From assembly GCA_977006965.1 (NCBI GenBank), contig OZ345361.1:496001-560000 (forward strand): DNA of 64,000 nt. Reading direction: 5' to 3'. Shown in pieces: positions 1 to 8,273 of this stretch. Made by a program: the position numbers and the translations under genes. The DNA comes from Phymatolithon calcareum (lineage: Eukaryota > Rhodophyta > Florideophyceae > Hapalidiales). The notes beneath the pieces are model-generated. The model was not told where the DNA came from. It saw only the letters and a program-made list of their open reading frames with translations, and did not search any database. Every line of letters begins with the position of its first letter. Position 1 is the first letter of the stretch.

Positions 1-460
1 CGAAATTGAAAACACTGCAGAAAAACACAACCTTCCTCAACAATATATTAATTTCGCGATGTCAATTACTTCATCCCGTACTAAGTCACATAGAAAACTG
101 GAACAACCAGGATGAGAATCATGTGTCTCCTTTTCTCGGGCCATTGGGTCTATTGTTCCGATGACAAAGCAAGAAATGTCACATAAAGGTTGATGGAAGA
201 AAAAGTCGAATCAGATCTGACTGACCTGTCGTGTAGTACACCACCGAGAGCGGGCAGTCCATAGATGATTCCCATCCGCTCTCTCGTCTGCAATTCGGAG
301 TCACTGCAACGATAAGGCGAATAATCAACTCAATATTCAAAACTCCCTCGAAGCAGACTTTCCCTCCCAAACTCTCCTCTCCTCTCCTCCTCCCCCGGAA
401 CGTTTCAATCTCGACAACAACATTTGCCGCACGTCACCTAATACACATCACAACAACCAC
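1..460. other. 3' flank of MFS gene, no gene seen
   Basis: Moderately AT-rich sequence beyond the 3' end of the MFS transporter gene (which reads leftward). I see no conserved reading frame, tRNA or repeat here. The C/T-rich run at about 365-480 lies immediately downstream of the MFS stop codon and may be its 3' untranslated region. Confidence 0.5.
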
Positions 461-1849
461 TCAAACAAGAAGCGGCACTCTCTCCTCCGACTCCCCAAAC
501 CTACTTCCCCTCCAATCCCCTGCCTTTCTCCCAGCAGCCACAACAAAATACGCCACCCACGCCACCACACCAAACCCTCCAACAACTCTCGCCCAAATCC
601 CCACCGCCGCCCGGAACCCCCCCATAAAATCCGTCAACATTCCCCCAGCAAGCGGCCCCACCACCTCCCCAAACGCAAACGCGACCGACGCGAGCGTCCC
701 AAGCGTATCCCCCAAGCTCTGCGGCGTGAGCGCAGTCTCCTCCGCCAAACTCGCCACAGACAGCACCAGCGCCGCGCTCGCCCCCGCGGCAATAACCGCC
801 ACCCCCACCGCCATCCACTCCGAATACGCCAGCACCGCAAACCCCCCCGCAGTGACCGCCGCCCCCACAAGCACGACAATCCTCTCCGGCACGAGCGGCG
901 CCGCCACAACCGAAGCCGCCGTCTCCGCCACGGCACCCACAAGCGCCATGAGCGCGAAGTACAACGCCGCGGCCATCACAGGCCGTCCCACAACGTCCGT
1001 GACATACGGCGCCAGAATCGGCCTAAGGAACGCGAGCGACGCCGAGCACACCGCCATGACAAGCAGCAACACGACCGCCCACGGCCTCCGCAGCGCCGCC
1101 CGCATCCCCCCCACCAAAGTGTCTGCCGCCTCTATACTGATCGCCTCGTTCTCATTATCAAGACTCTCATAAGCGTGCGCAAGCGGTTCCGAAAAGTCAC
1201 CACTCGCAATCTCCCTCGCAAACCAGTCAAACAGCGGCAGCCTTACCTCCTCCTCCACCCGTCTCATCGGTCTCCTCGGCGTCTGCGCGACAAGCACAGC
1301 GCCAGCCAGCACTGCCTGCACGACCGCAGCCGCCGCGAGCGGCACGGCCGGACGCGCCGATCGGACAGCCAGCACGGCCAGCACGACGGCGAGCGGCGGA
1401 CCGGCCGTGGCGCCGACCGCCGCGGCCGCCTCCAGCGCGGCGAGATGCAGCCCTGCGCCGCGCGCGCGTCCGGCCGCCGTGCGCGCGACGAGCGCGACCG
1501 TGGCGGCCTGCGCGGCCGCGGCGCCCAGGCCGGCCAGCGTGGCGCCGAGATATAGGGCTGGGCGGGCAAACGGGTGCGCGGCGTGCGCGAGAAAGAAGGA
1601 GAGGAGGGCAAAGCCGACGCTCTGCGCGAGCAGCGCGAGGGGGAGCGCTTTGCGTGGCGTGAAGGCGCGGCCCGGGCCGCGGGTGAGGAGCGCTGGCAGG
1701 GCGAAGAGGGCGTACGGGACGGACAGCTGCAGCGCCGTGGAAGAGGGGAGCGAGAAGGGGAGGAGGACGTAGAGGGAGGAGTGCGCGGCCGTGCAGATGA
1801 GATGGGCGGTGGTCAGGGCGCCGAAGGCGGGCACGGTGAAACCGGGCAT
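461..1849 (-). CDS. MFS transporter, 12-TM, SLC18-like
   Basis: Single-exon gene for a 462-residue polytopic membrane protein. It opens MPGFTVPAFGALTTAHLICT and shows about twelve Ala/Leu/Val-rich helices in two groups of six. A charged cytoplasmic loop (about residues 196-250, with RRPMRR and an acidic stretch) separates them, as in the major facilitator superfamily. A GPLAGGMLTDFMGG motif near residue 410 matches the helix-11 region of vesicular amine transporter-like (SLC18/DHA1) members. The last residues ESEERVPLLV fit an acidic dileucine sorting signal (ExxxLL), so an endosomal or vacuolar location is possible. The substrate cannot be read from sequence. The codons are very GC-rich. It is divergent to the zinc-finger gene with a 264-base shared upstream region. 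The family call is firm; the SLC18 subgroup is tentative. Confidence 0.85.
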   Translation of the reverse strand: MPGFTVPAFGALTTAHLICTAAHSSLYVLLPFSLPSSTALQLSVPYALFALPALLTRGPGRAFTPRKALPLALLAQSVGFALLSFFLAHAAHPFARPALYLGATLAGLGAAAAQAATVALVARTAAGRARGAGLHLAALEAAAAVGATAGPPLAVVLAVLAVRSARPAVPLAAAAVVQAVLAGAVLVAQTPRRPMRRVEEEVRLPLFDWFAREIASGDFSEPLAHAYESLDNENEAISIEAADTLVGGMRAALRRPWAVVLLLVMAVCSASLAFLRPILAPYVTDVVGRPVMAAALYFALMALVGAVAETAASVVAAPLVPERIVVLVGAAVTAGGFAVLAYSEWMAVGVAVIAAGASAALVLSVASLAEETALTPQSLGDTLGTLASVAFAFGEVVGPLAGGMLTDFMGGFRAAVGIWARVVGGFGVVAWVAYFVVAAGRKAGDWRGSRFGESEERVPLLV

Positions 1850-2113
1850 TGTGTTGCGGAGTGATGACTGAAGCGGTCAGTCGGGCGGCGAGGAGGGGAG
1901 AGGGGACGACGGACGGGAGACGGTCGGGAGACGGGCAGCATGCATGCAGGAGTGCGAGGTATAAAAGTTAGGTAGACTCAGCCAGGCAGACAGGGTCGGT
2001 TTTGGTCATATGTACGGTATGACATCATGCGGTGTGACGTAAGTGAGTGAGTGAGTGAGTGAGTGAGTGAGTGAGTGTTTGCAAAGCAAGTTGGCGGGAC
2101 AATCGATGCAGTG
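1850..2113. promoter_or_regulatory. divergent promoter region with TATA box
   Basis: Shared upstream region of the leftward MFS gene and the rightward zinc-finger gene. A TATA-type element TATAAAAG sits at 1960-1967 on the + strand, about 150 bases before the zinc-finger ATG. It is followed by a (GTGA)n microsatellite. Promoter activity is inferred from position and the TATA match only. Confidence 0.45.
2041..2077 (+). repeat. (GTGA)n tetranucleotide microsatellite
   Basis: About nine tandem GTGA units just upstream of the zinc-finger ATG (2114), preceded by GTAA. Every unit reads GTGAGT on the + strand, so the tract is an array of consensus-like 5' splice donor hexamers. It may lie in the 5' untranslated region. 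A non-ATG reading frame enters from here, but ATG 2114 is the credible start. Confidence 0.8.
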
Positions 2114-3713
2114 ATGCAGACTCGATCGGGCAGAAAGAGGCCGCGACCGCAGTCGTTTGCGTGTCGGTTCGAAGACTGCGGCGCAGAGGTGCGATCCGCG
2201 GTGGCGTTGCGCGCACATCATCGCGCGCATACCGGCGACACGCCGTGGCGGTGCACGGAGGATGGATGTCCTGCGCGTTTTGCGGCCCGTCGCGCGCTTG
2301 CCGCGCACGTGGATGAAATGCATGGGACAAAGGACGATGAGGATGACGAGGGGGTAGCAAATGCTGCGCCGGCGGCACTGGGGGAGCTTGAGCACGCATA
2401 CGTTGCAGATTGTGATGAGAAAGACGAAGTGACGGCGACGACGACCGACGTGAAGCATGCGAGTGCAAAGCAGCAGGCCGAAATTCGGGCAGAGGCTGCG
2501 GAAATTGCGAGCAATTGCGCGTACTTTGCGACGCAACTGCGTGCCGCACGGGTAAGAAGCTACCTAGTCTGTCCTGTCCTGTCATGCGTCTCAATCACTC
2601 ACTCACATGTTTGCTTGTTTGTTTGTTTGTATCCACGACACGATCATCGCAGGGGCCGGCCATAAAGGGGTGGGCCGACGGAGACTTCCAAAACGCGTAC
2701 GGGTGGGCGACGTACGTATGCGACCAAGTGGACGACTTTTCGGACTCGCAAGCGCTATCCTCAGCGGTAAGCACAGTGTGCACACCCCTCCATTCCATTC
2801 CCACGTTCTGCACAGCAACCGTCTGACTGACTGACTGACTGACCCTTCCCTTCCTAGCTGCGTTCAAAAAACCTAAATCTGCACGGCATGCTCTTTGCCG
2901 AGCGCGCCCTCTTCGACTCCGTGCTCGGTTTCGACGGTCTGTCCCCGCAAATACTGTCCGCCCTCTGCACATCCATCCACACCCCTCGCGGCGAGGAAGC
3001 GCTCTCCACCGCGCTGACGTCCTCCATACGTCGCAAAGCAACGCTCTCCGCCGCTTGTCGCGTCAGCAACATCGCCGCACGCGACGTGTTGCGCGACGCC
3101 GCGGCACGCGTCCTGCGCGCCGCGCACGCGCGCAGTGGGCGGGCCGACATGCACGCGCACATGGCTGCCGTGGCGGGCAGCGGGGGGTGCGATGTGCTGC
3201 TGCGCGAGATGGTGTTATGCACCGCGGAGGACGGAGAGGTTTCTCGCGGCGCGGTGCGGGCAGTACTGTCCGCTAGTAGCGGTCGCGAAAAGGAGGTGTT
3301 TGGGGCGGTGCATCCGGACGTTGCTGCCCGGGCTTGTGAGGTTTCGTTTCCGTTTTTCGATCGCTATGTTGCCCATCTCCTCGCCGTCTGCGCGGCGAAT
3401 GGGGCGCGCGGTGGAGATGGGGACAGTCTGCAGATGATGCGAGCGGAGGATCGCCTGCGACGACTGCTCGAGTGTGATGGGTACGTTCATTGCTCTACAT
3501 TGCATTGCATTGCGACATTGCCAGCATTTTCGTATGTATCTTTGATCCAATTTCTAACCAATCATCATCAACTTATTTCATCCTTCCTTCCCCGGCGCAC
3601 GCAGACGCGCCGCCCATCTCACACGCGCCCTCCTGCGCCGCTTCGTGCTCCGCCTCGGAGCGGATGCTTCCCAAACCCTTCGACTGAATCATCTGCTCCT
3701 CCCACGACAATGA
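2114..3713 (+). CDS. C2H2 zinc-finger protein, four exons
   Basis: Exons read as 2114-2551, 2653-2766, 2858-3480 and 3605-3713. The introns are 101, 91 and 124 bases, all GT...AG with pyrimidine tracts, and are more AT-rich than the exons. The product is about 427 residues. Two adjacent C2H2 fingers lie at about residues 16-70: C-x4-C...H-x3-H beginning FACRFEDC, then WRCTEDGCPARF...H-x4-H. They are linked by HTGDTPW, a close match to the canonical TGEKP linker. After an acidic stretch the remaining ~330 residues are helical and unlike anything I recognise. Two fingers suggest nucleic acid binding in the nucleus. The start is the first ATG; an upstream in-frame GTG was rejected. The stop TGA (3711-3713) overlaps the ATG of the next gene. 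If intron 3 is kept, the frame stays open and fuses to that gene. Confidence 0.7.
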
Positions 3714-4450
3714 GCGCGTCAGACGCCCTGCGCACCGCGAAGCGAGCCCTATCCCTCGGCGACTTTGACCGCTGTCTGACCGCCGCACGCCTCGCCAAAA
3801 CGCAATGCGCCACCACCAGCCTGCGCCGCGCGCACGCCGCAGTGATGGAAATCCAGGCGCTGCATGAGCTGGGCGACCTGTCCGCCGCGCACGAGTGCGC
3901 GGTGGCCGCGCTGGCGGACGCGCCCTCCGCGCCGTTCTCCCTCGTGCTCGCTGCTGCGTGCGCCGCGCTCGAGGCAAACGAGGCAGATGTCGCGCGAAGC
4001 GTGCTCGCGAACGCACTGAAGGACGCACGGTTCACGGAGGGCGAGATGGCGCATCTGGCCGATGTGCTCGTGCTGCGCGCGTATGCGCACGGGGAGAATG
4101 CCGCTGCGCGCGACGCGCTGTGCGCCGTGCAGGGGTCGCTCGCGGCGGCCGACTATGCGCGCATCGCGGCCGCGCTCGATGCGCGCGGTGGCGGCGATGT
4201 GTGTCAGGTGAGCTTGTCGCCGTTGGAGCGCGCTCTTCGGCTCTGGCGCGCTTCGGTGCGGCGGGCAACGACGGGTGTTGTGTGGATGCGGCGGCATCCG
4301 CGGCGTGTGCGGGAGGTGGTGGCGGCGCTGCTTGTCGTGATGCTCATTCTTGCGCGCTTCTACCCGCGCGTGCGGTCGGCAATGGTGAGGTCGGGGGTGG
4401 GCGCAACGGTTGTGCGCATTGCGAGGTTTGCTGTACGGTGCAGTGTGTGA
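3710..4450 (+). CDS. tail-anchored helical-repeat (TPR-like) protein
   Basis: A 246-residue protein starting MSASDALRTAKRALSLGDFD. The N-terminal ~170 residues are amphipathic Ala-rich helices with TPR-like spacing (ALSLGDFDRCLTAARLAKTQ; LHELGDLSAAHECAVAAL; ANALKDARFTEGEMAHLADV). One membrane segment near residues 205-225 (VVAALLVVMLILARF) is followed by a short basic tail, so it is a tail-anchored protein with its bulk in the cytosol. This layout resembles PEX26/APEM9 peroxisomal anchors and other tail-anchored TPR proteins, but I see no diagnostic motif. ATG 3710 is the first in-frame ATG after zinc-finger exon 3, and it overlaps that gene's TGA by ATGA. It therefore needs a promoter inside the zinc-finger gene, a dicistronic mRNA, or intron retention. 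Confidence 0.65.
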   Translation: MSASDALRTAKRALSLGDFDRCLTAARLAKTQCATTSLRRAHAAVMEIQALHELGDLSAAHECAVAALADAPSAPFSLVLAAACAALEANEADVARSVLANALKDARFTEGEMAHLADVLVLRAYAHGENAAARDALCAVQGSLAAADYARIAAALDARGGGDVCQVSLSPLERALRLWRASVRRATTGVVWMRRHPRRVREVVAALLVVMLILARFYPRVRSAMVRSGVGATVVRIARFAVRCSV

Positions 4451-4538
4451 CTGTGTCATACGCTGCTGTAGTTTCGTGAAGTGTCAATGCGAATAAATTA
4501 AGGTTTCAACAGTACAGAGCGAGATTGGACAAAAGTCA

Positions 4539-5471
4539 ATGATTGCGGCATTTGCACTGCCGGTCGGACGGGCGCTCTTGCGCGCGCGACGGGGTGGGCG
4601 TGCGACGCAGTGTGGGTGGATGCGAATGGCGACAGCGGGAAGTGCGGGACGTGTGCGGCGCGTGCGCGCTGCGGCGTTGATCATTGGGTAGGATCTGATC
4701 TGATCTGACCGTTAAATGTCGTTGTCGTCAATTTACAAACACTAACATTCCATGACTGTCCCGTGCAGCGATGAGATTCTTACCGGTAAAACAATGGACA
4801 CTAACACGCACACCCTTGCAAACTTCCTCTTCTCTCGCGGCGCGACGCTGTGTCGTGCGGAGACGATCCCCGACGAAGTGGCGACGATCGCTGAATGTGC
4901 AAAGCGGCTCTCCGAGACACACGACCTCGTCTTCTGCTCTGGCGGGCTGGGGTCCACGCACGACGACGTGACGTATGCGGCTATTGCGCACGCGTTCAGT
5001 CTGCGCCTCGAGCTGCATGAACCCACACTAGCGGCCATGAAGTCCATGCACGGCGCTGCTGTTAATGCGGCGCGACGGCGAATGGCCGTGCTGCCCGTCC
5101 CAGCGGAGGTCATCCCCGTGGACGGGCTGTGGGTACCGATCGTCGTCGCCAACCGGAACGTCTACCTGCTACCAGGTATCCCAAAGCTGTTTGAGCGCAT
5201 GCTGAACGCCGTGCCGGGGGAGCGGTTTGGTAATGCACCGCCGCGTGCGCGCCGCGTCGTGCACACGCGGTGGAGAGAGGGGGAGATCGCGGAGCTGCTT
5301 TCAGAGTTTGTGAGCGAGTTTGGGGACGTCGATTTCGGGAGTTATCCGGCAACGACGGAGGCGGCGAGGGAGACGTACACGACGAAGCTCACGCTGGAGG
5401 GCGATGATGGGGGGCGCGTCGAGGAGGCGGCGAGAAGATTGGCGGAGACGGTAAACGGCAAGCTGTGTTAG
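4539..5471 (+). CDS. CinA/MoaB-like MPTb-domain protein
   Basis: Two exons, 4539-4687 and 4769-5471, split by an 81-base GT...AG intron containing (GATCT)n and a CTAAC branch-like site. The product is 283 residues. The splice rebuilds the family signature IIGDEILTGKTMDTN, which supports the junction. Further family motifs follow: CSGGLGSTHDDVTYAAIAHA and VYLLPGIPKLFERML. This is the COG1058 / molybdopterin-binding-like domain of bacterial CinA and of the N-terminal half of animal FAD synthase (FLAD1). Members hydrolyse nucleotide substrates such as FAD or ADP-ribose in some cases; the real substrate here is unknown. The first ~48 residues are Arg/Ala-rich without acidic residues, a probable mitochondrial or plastid transit peptide. 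It starts 88 bases after the preceding stop, and its own stop overlaps that of COX16. Confidence 0.85.
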
Positions 5472-5731
5472 TGGGAGGATGGACGGGGGATGCGGACGAG
5501 GTCGTAGTCGTCGTCCGGGACGGTCATGTCGGCCGCGGAGAGACCGGTGGAGGAGGGGAGGGTTACACGGTCCTCGGAGAGGAGGAGGAGATTCTGCTTC
5601 TCCACTTCATCCTTCAGGGCGTAGCGCCCCGCTGTGACATAGGAGAGGGCGGAGGTGCCTAGCACCATGAAGGAGAGGAAGGGGAGACCGAAGCGGAGGA
5701 AGGGGCTTCCGATTCTGAGTGTGGGGGACAT
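5468..5731 (-). CDS. COX16: cytochrome c oxidase assembly protein COX16
   Basis: A small 87-residue single-exon protein starting MSPTLRIGSPFLRFGLPFLS. COX16 features: a basic N terminus with the F-x-R-x-G-x-PF motif, one membrane helix (about residues 12-32), RY-A-hydrophilic region, a Leu/Ser/Glu stretch (LLLLSEDRVTL) and the closing DYDLVRIPRP, equivalent to the conserved W/Y...(I/V)R(G/V/I)PRP of this family. It acts in the mitochondrial inner membrane in copper delivery to and assembly of COX2. The ATG at 5731 was chosen over an upstream GTG at 5779. Its TAA (5468-5470) overlaps the TAG of the convergent CinA-like gene (5469-5471). Confidence 0.85.
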   Translation of the reverse strand: MSPTLRIGSPFLRFGLPFLSFMVLGTSALSYVTAGRYALKDEVEKQNLLLLSEDRVTLPSSTGLSAADMTVPDDDYDLVRIPRPSSH

Positions 5732-6097
5732 GGCGAAGCGGATGTTGACTTTTTGGTGACAAAGGCGGAATTTTCTCACAATGGTAAAAGTAATTTCAGG
5801 GGGCGCGCTAGCTCACGCGTATGATTCCGTCCATATGTACTGTTCGCCGCTGTCAGCCAACTATGGGACGTATCAACTCTGTTGTATCAACCAACTTGTT
5901 TTGTTCCACATCACACACGGTTAGCTCGCGCCCGCACACAGCTCCGTACCATCTGCTTCCGCCTGCCTGCCTTCTTGCTTCCCTGCCCTGCGCTTCATTT
6001 GATTCTCCACTCTCCCCGTGTCCCTCCCACTAACTTTACACACACACGCACCAACCACACGCCCAGCGCGCCACCCGACCTCGGCGCAAAAGTCGCA
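5732..6097. promoter_or_regulatory. divergent promoter region COX16 / GOSR1
   Basis: A 366-base interval between two divergent start codons. It contains C/T-rich stretches typical of the 5' leader of the rightward gene, and CACACACACGCACCAACCACAC just before the GOSR1 ATG region. I see no clear TATA box. The regulatory role is inferred from position. Confidence 0.4.
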
Positions 6098-6904
6098 ATG
6101 ACAACGCAGTCATGGGAGGTGTTACGCAAGGAGGCGCGTCGTCTAGAGACTGAAATAGACTCCAAGTTGGTAGACTATTCCAAACTCCTCGCCAACGCAA
6201 ACGCCCCACCAACATCACGCGCCTCCTCCTTTGACAATTTACGCGGCGACGGTACGTCGACAATTCTCCCTCCCTCCTCTTCGCCCTCGCCGTTCCCCGT
6301 CACTGACCGTCCTTTCCGCGCAGCCCTGCAACGACGCGCCGGCGTGCGCGACACCTCCGCGGCGGCCAGCGCGCTGCTCGCCGCCGAGGACTCCACGTCC
6401 GAGCTGGAGGCGTTGCTGAATCGGCTAAGTTCCGTGATAGAAGCGCTGGGCGCCGACGAGCGCGGCGGCGCGCATCGCACGCATACCGTTCAAAGACACT
6501 CTGAGATTCTGCACGACTACCACAAGGAGTTTCGCAAGACGCGCAAATCCGTCATTGCGTTGCGCGATTCGACAGACCTATTCGGCACTCTACCGCCACC
6601 GCGACCGACGTCGAATGCACCGGCGGCCGACGCGCTGCATGCAGAGCGTGTCGCGCTGGCCGGTGCGAATGCGGCGGCTGATGCGGCAACAGGGGCGGGA
6701 TTGTCGCTCAAGGAGGATCTTGAGCGACAGAGGGCGATGTTTGCGAGTATGGTGGAGAGGATGGAAACTATGTCGGAGGGTATTCCGGCGGTGAATAGAC
6801 TTATCGGTCAGATAAGACGGAAGAAGAAAAGGGATGTGCTTATTATTGCCGTAGTAGTTGCTACATTTTTATTCATCACTTTTTCTTGGAAGTTGTTGAA
6901 TTGA
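6098..6904 (+). CDS. GOSR1: Golgi SNARE GOS28 / GOSR1
   Basis: Two exons, 6098-6251 and 6324-6904. The 72-base intron is GT...AG with a C/T-rich tract; it is a multiple of three without a stop, so the unspliced frame is also open. The spliced product is 244 residues, close to the usual ~250. N-terminal WEVLRKEARRLETEIDSKLVDYSKL matches the GOS28 N-terminus. HEILHDY-like RHSEILHDYHKEFRKTR follows mid-protein, then the Qb-SNARE heptads (LKEDLERQRAMFASMVERM...IPAVNRLIGQIRRKKKRD). A C-terminal membrane anchor (VLIIAVVVATFLFITFSWKLL) ends the protein. It mediates vesicle fusion at the Golgi. ATG 6098 gives the standard N-terminus; upstream in-frame codons are leader sequence. Confidence 0.9.
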   Translation: MTTQSWEVLRKEARRLETEIDSKLVDYSKLLANANAPPTSRASSFDNLRGDGTSTILPPSSSPSPFPVTDRPFRAALQRRAGVRDTSAAASALLAAEDSTSELEALLNRLSSVIEALGADERGGAHRTHTVQRHSEILHDYHKEFRKTRKSVIALRDSTDLFGTLPPPRPTSNAPAADALHAERVALAGANAAADAATGAGLSLKEDLERQRAMFASMVERMETMSEGIPAVNRLIGQIRRKKKRDVLIIAVVVATFLFITFSWKLLN

Positions 6905-6998
6905 TGTGTGTGGGTGGGTTAGTGAGTGGGATGTGTGGATTGACGGCTGTTTAGGTACATTCCGCGGTGATTCAGGATGGCGAAATTTGGGCGTAGTG

Positions 6999-7322
6999 CT
7001 AGCTTTTCCAACTCCCTTTTTTCGTATCACCAACACAAGGCAATATTGCCGATCGATCAATGCCGACGTCAGTAACTGCAGTAAATTTTTCACATTCTAC
7101 ACGTAGCGAGGGAAGAGGGAGGACGCACCAGTCGCTGTAACGCTCCTCGCCGAGCGCTATGAGGGGACCGGCGGAGGTTGCTGCACCGGCCATGGCTATC
7201 GCGAAGGTGAAGGCACACATGGCCACTTGCAGTGCGCCGGCACCACCGGCAGAGTTTACGGACCGTAGGGTGAGAACCATGCACGCCGCAGAGAGGAAGA
7301 GCAGAAATGAACCGACTTTCAT
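6999..7322 (-). CDS. small two-helix membrane protein, unknown
   Basis: A reading frame of about 107 residues starting MKVGSFLLFLSAACMVLTLR. It has two hydrophobic helices (about residues 4-20 and 31-55) joined by a Gly/Ala/Ser linker, then GEERYSDW. After residue ~65 the composition becomes less protein-like, and a GTGCGT donor-like site follows SDW, so the true C-terminus may be in another exon. I do not recognise the family. It is convergent with GOSR1 (94 bases between stops). Codon bias in the first 65 residues is like the neighbouring island genes, which supports a real gene. An in-frame upstream extension to 7424 is also possible. Confidence 0.45.
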   Translation of the reverse strand: MKVGSFLLFLSAACMVLTLRSVNSAGGAGALQVAMCAFTFAIAMAGAATSAGPLIALGEERYSDWCVLPLPSLRVECEKFTAVTDVGIDRSAILPCVGDTKKGSWKS

Positions 7323-7720
7323 TCTGCCGCCCGCCTGCCGCCTGCGGCACTCAATTGTTTGCGCGGACGTCGTCTTGGCGGATGGTGGAGGGAGGTTTGG
7401 TGGGAGGGGTGATATGGGGTGCAACCGGATTGGCCAGTTGACACCAGTTTTGGATTGGCTGAACCTAGAGCAATTTCAAGCCACGTGTTCCAAATTTTGG
7501 TATTCGGTACACGTGGCTTGGTAATGCTGGATGCCAGTTGATGGGTAACTTCAACTACTGTATTGATCCAGTGCAGTTATTGATAGGATCTCATTCTGCA
7601 GATGACGACGATGAAGCAGGGAAGAGGACGATAATTGTTCCAATTAACGAAGAGGAAGGCAAGTTCTCCGTCTTTGTGTCGTGAATCTTGCTATTTGCTG
7701 CTCTAGATTAGGACATATCT
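7323..7720. other. intergenic edge of gene island
   Basis: Composition drops from GC-rich to AT-rich, marking the end of the gene island. The first ~100 bases are the likely 5' region of the leftward small membrane gene. Beyond that I see nothing recognisable. Confidence 0.4.
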
Positions 7721-8273
7721 GGGGGGAACTCTAGACCAAACCGTTTCCCTAAGCTAAAAATAGAAATCAGAGATTCGTATGTATGTGTGTACACTGAACC
7801 AGATTTTCCCGCTGAATCGATTTCTGGTATTAGTTTTAGGATGCGGAGACAGGAAATATGAATTACGGTCAATTTCTGTCACGCTGTTAAGGGTTTGCGC
7901 GAAAACGGAATTGAATATTGAGCGCATTTGAATGCTTGACGTTGAATCATAATACTTTACAGTGCGCGGAAGCAAGCACTGAATACTGCAGGCAATTGCT
8001 TCAGGATTTGGACACCGTTTCGTATTGCTTCATTTCTGGGCCCATTATGATAATCATTGCTGGGAAATGAAATCTGGAGCCAATCACATTAGGATTTGTG
8101 TATATAGGCACTGTGAAAAGCGCACTGCACTGACTTACAGACAAGGAACTCCTAGGATCTTAGGAATTTTTAAAAACTAATCTGTTTGCTTACAGTACGG
8201 CGGCACACAGAAAATAATCGAAAAAACATACTCTGTGAAATGCGTTAGGGAACGGTTTGGTCTACAGCTCCCC
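7721..8273. mobile_element. MITE with ~30-base terminal inverted repeats
   Basis: Left end 7721-7752 reads GGGGGGAACT...CTAGACCAAACCG...CCCTAA. Right end 8243-8273 is its imperfect reverse complement (TTAGGGAACGGTTTGGTCTA...CCCC). The AT-rich interior of ~490 bases has no coding frame of note. Structure, size and lack of genes fit a non-autonomous DNA transposon. No clear target-site duplication was found. Confidence 0.55.

Noticed and set aside
501-1864. Open frames on the + strand and in other - frames across the MFS gene
   Set aside because: Shadows of a GC-rich coding region; Arg/Gly/Ala composition without hydrophobic periodicity.
2006-2826. Frames of 148-189 codons antisense to the zinc-finger exons
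   Set aside because: His/Arg/Ser-rich shadow frames; the + strand has C2H2 motifs and consistent splice sites.
3749-4459. 236-codon - strand frame over the tail-anchored gene
   Set aside because: Low-complexity His/Arg/Pro composition typical of antisense GC-rich DNA.
5732-5779. N-terminal extension of COX16
   Set aside because: Would need a GTG start; the ATG at 5731 gives the standard family N-terminus.
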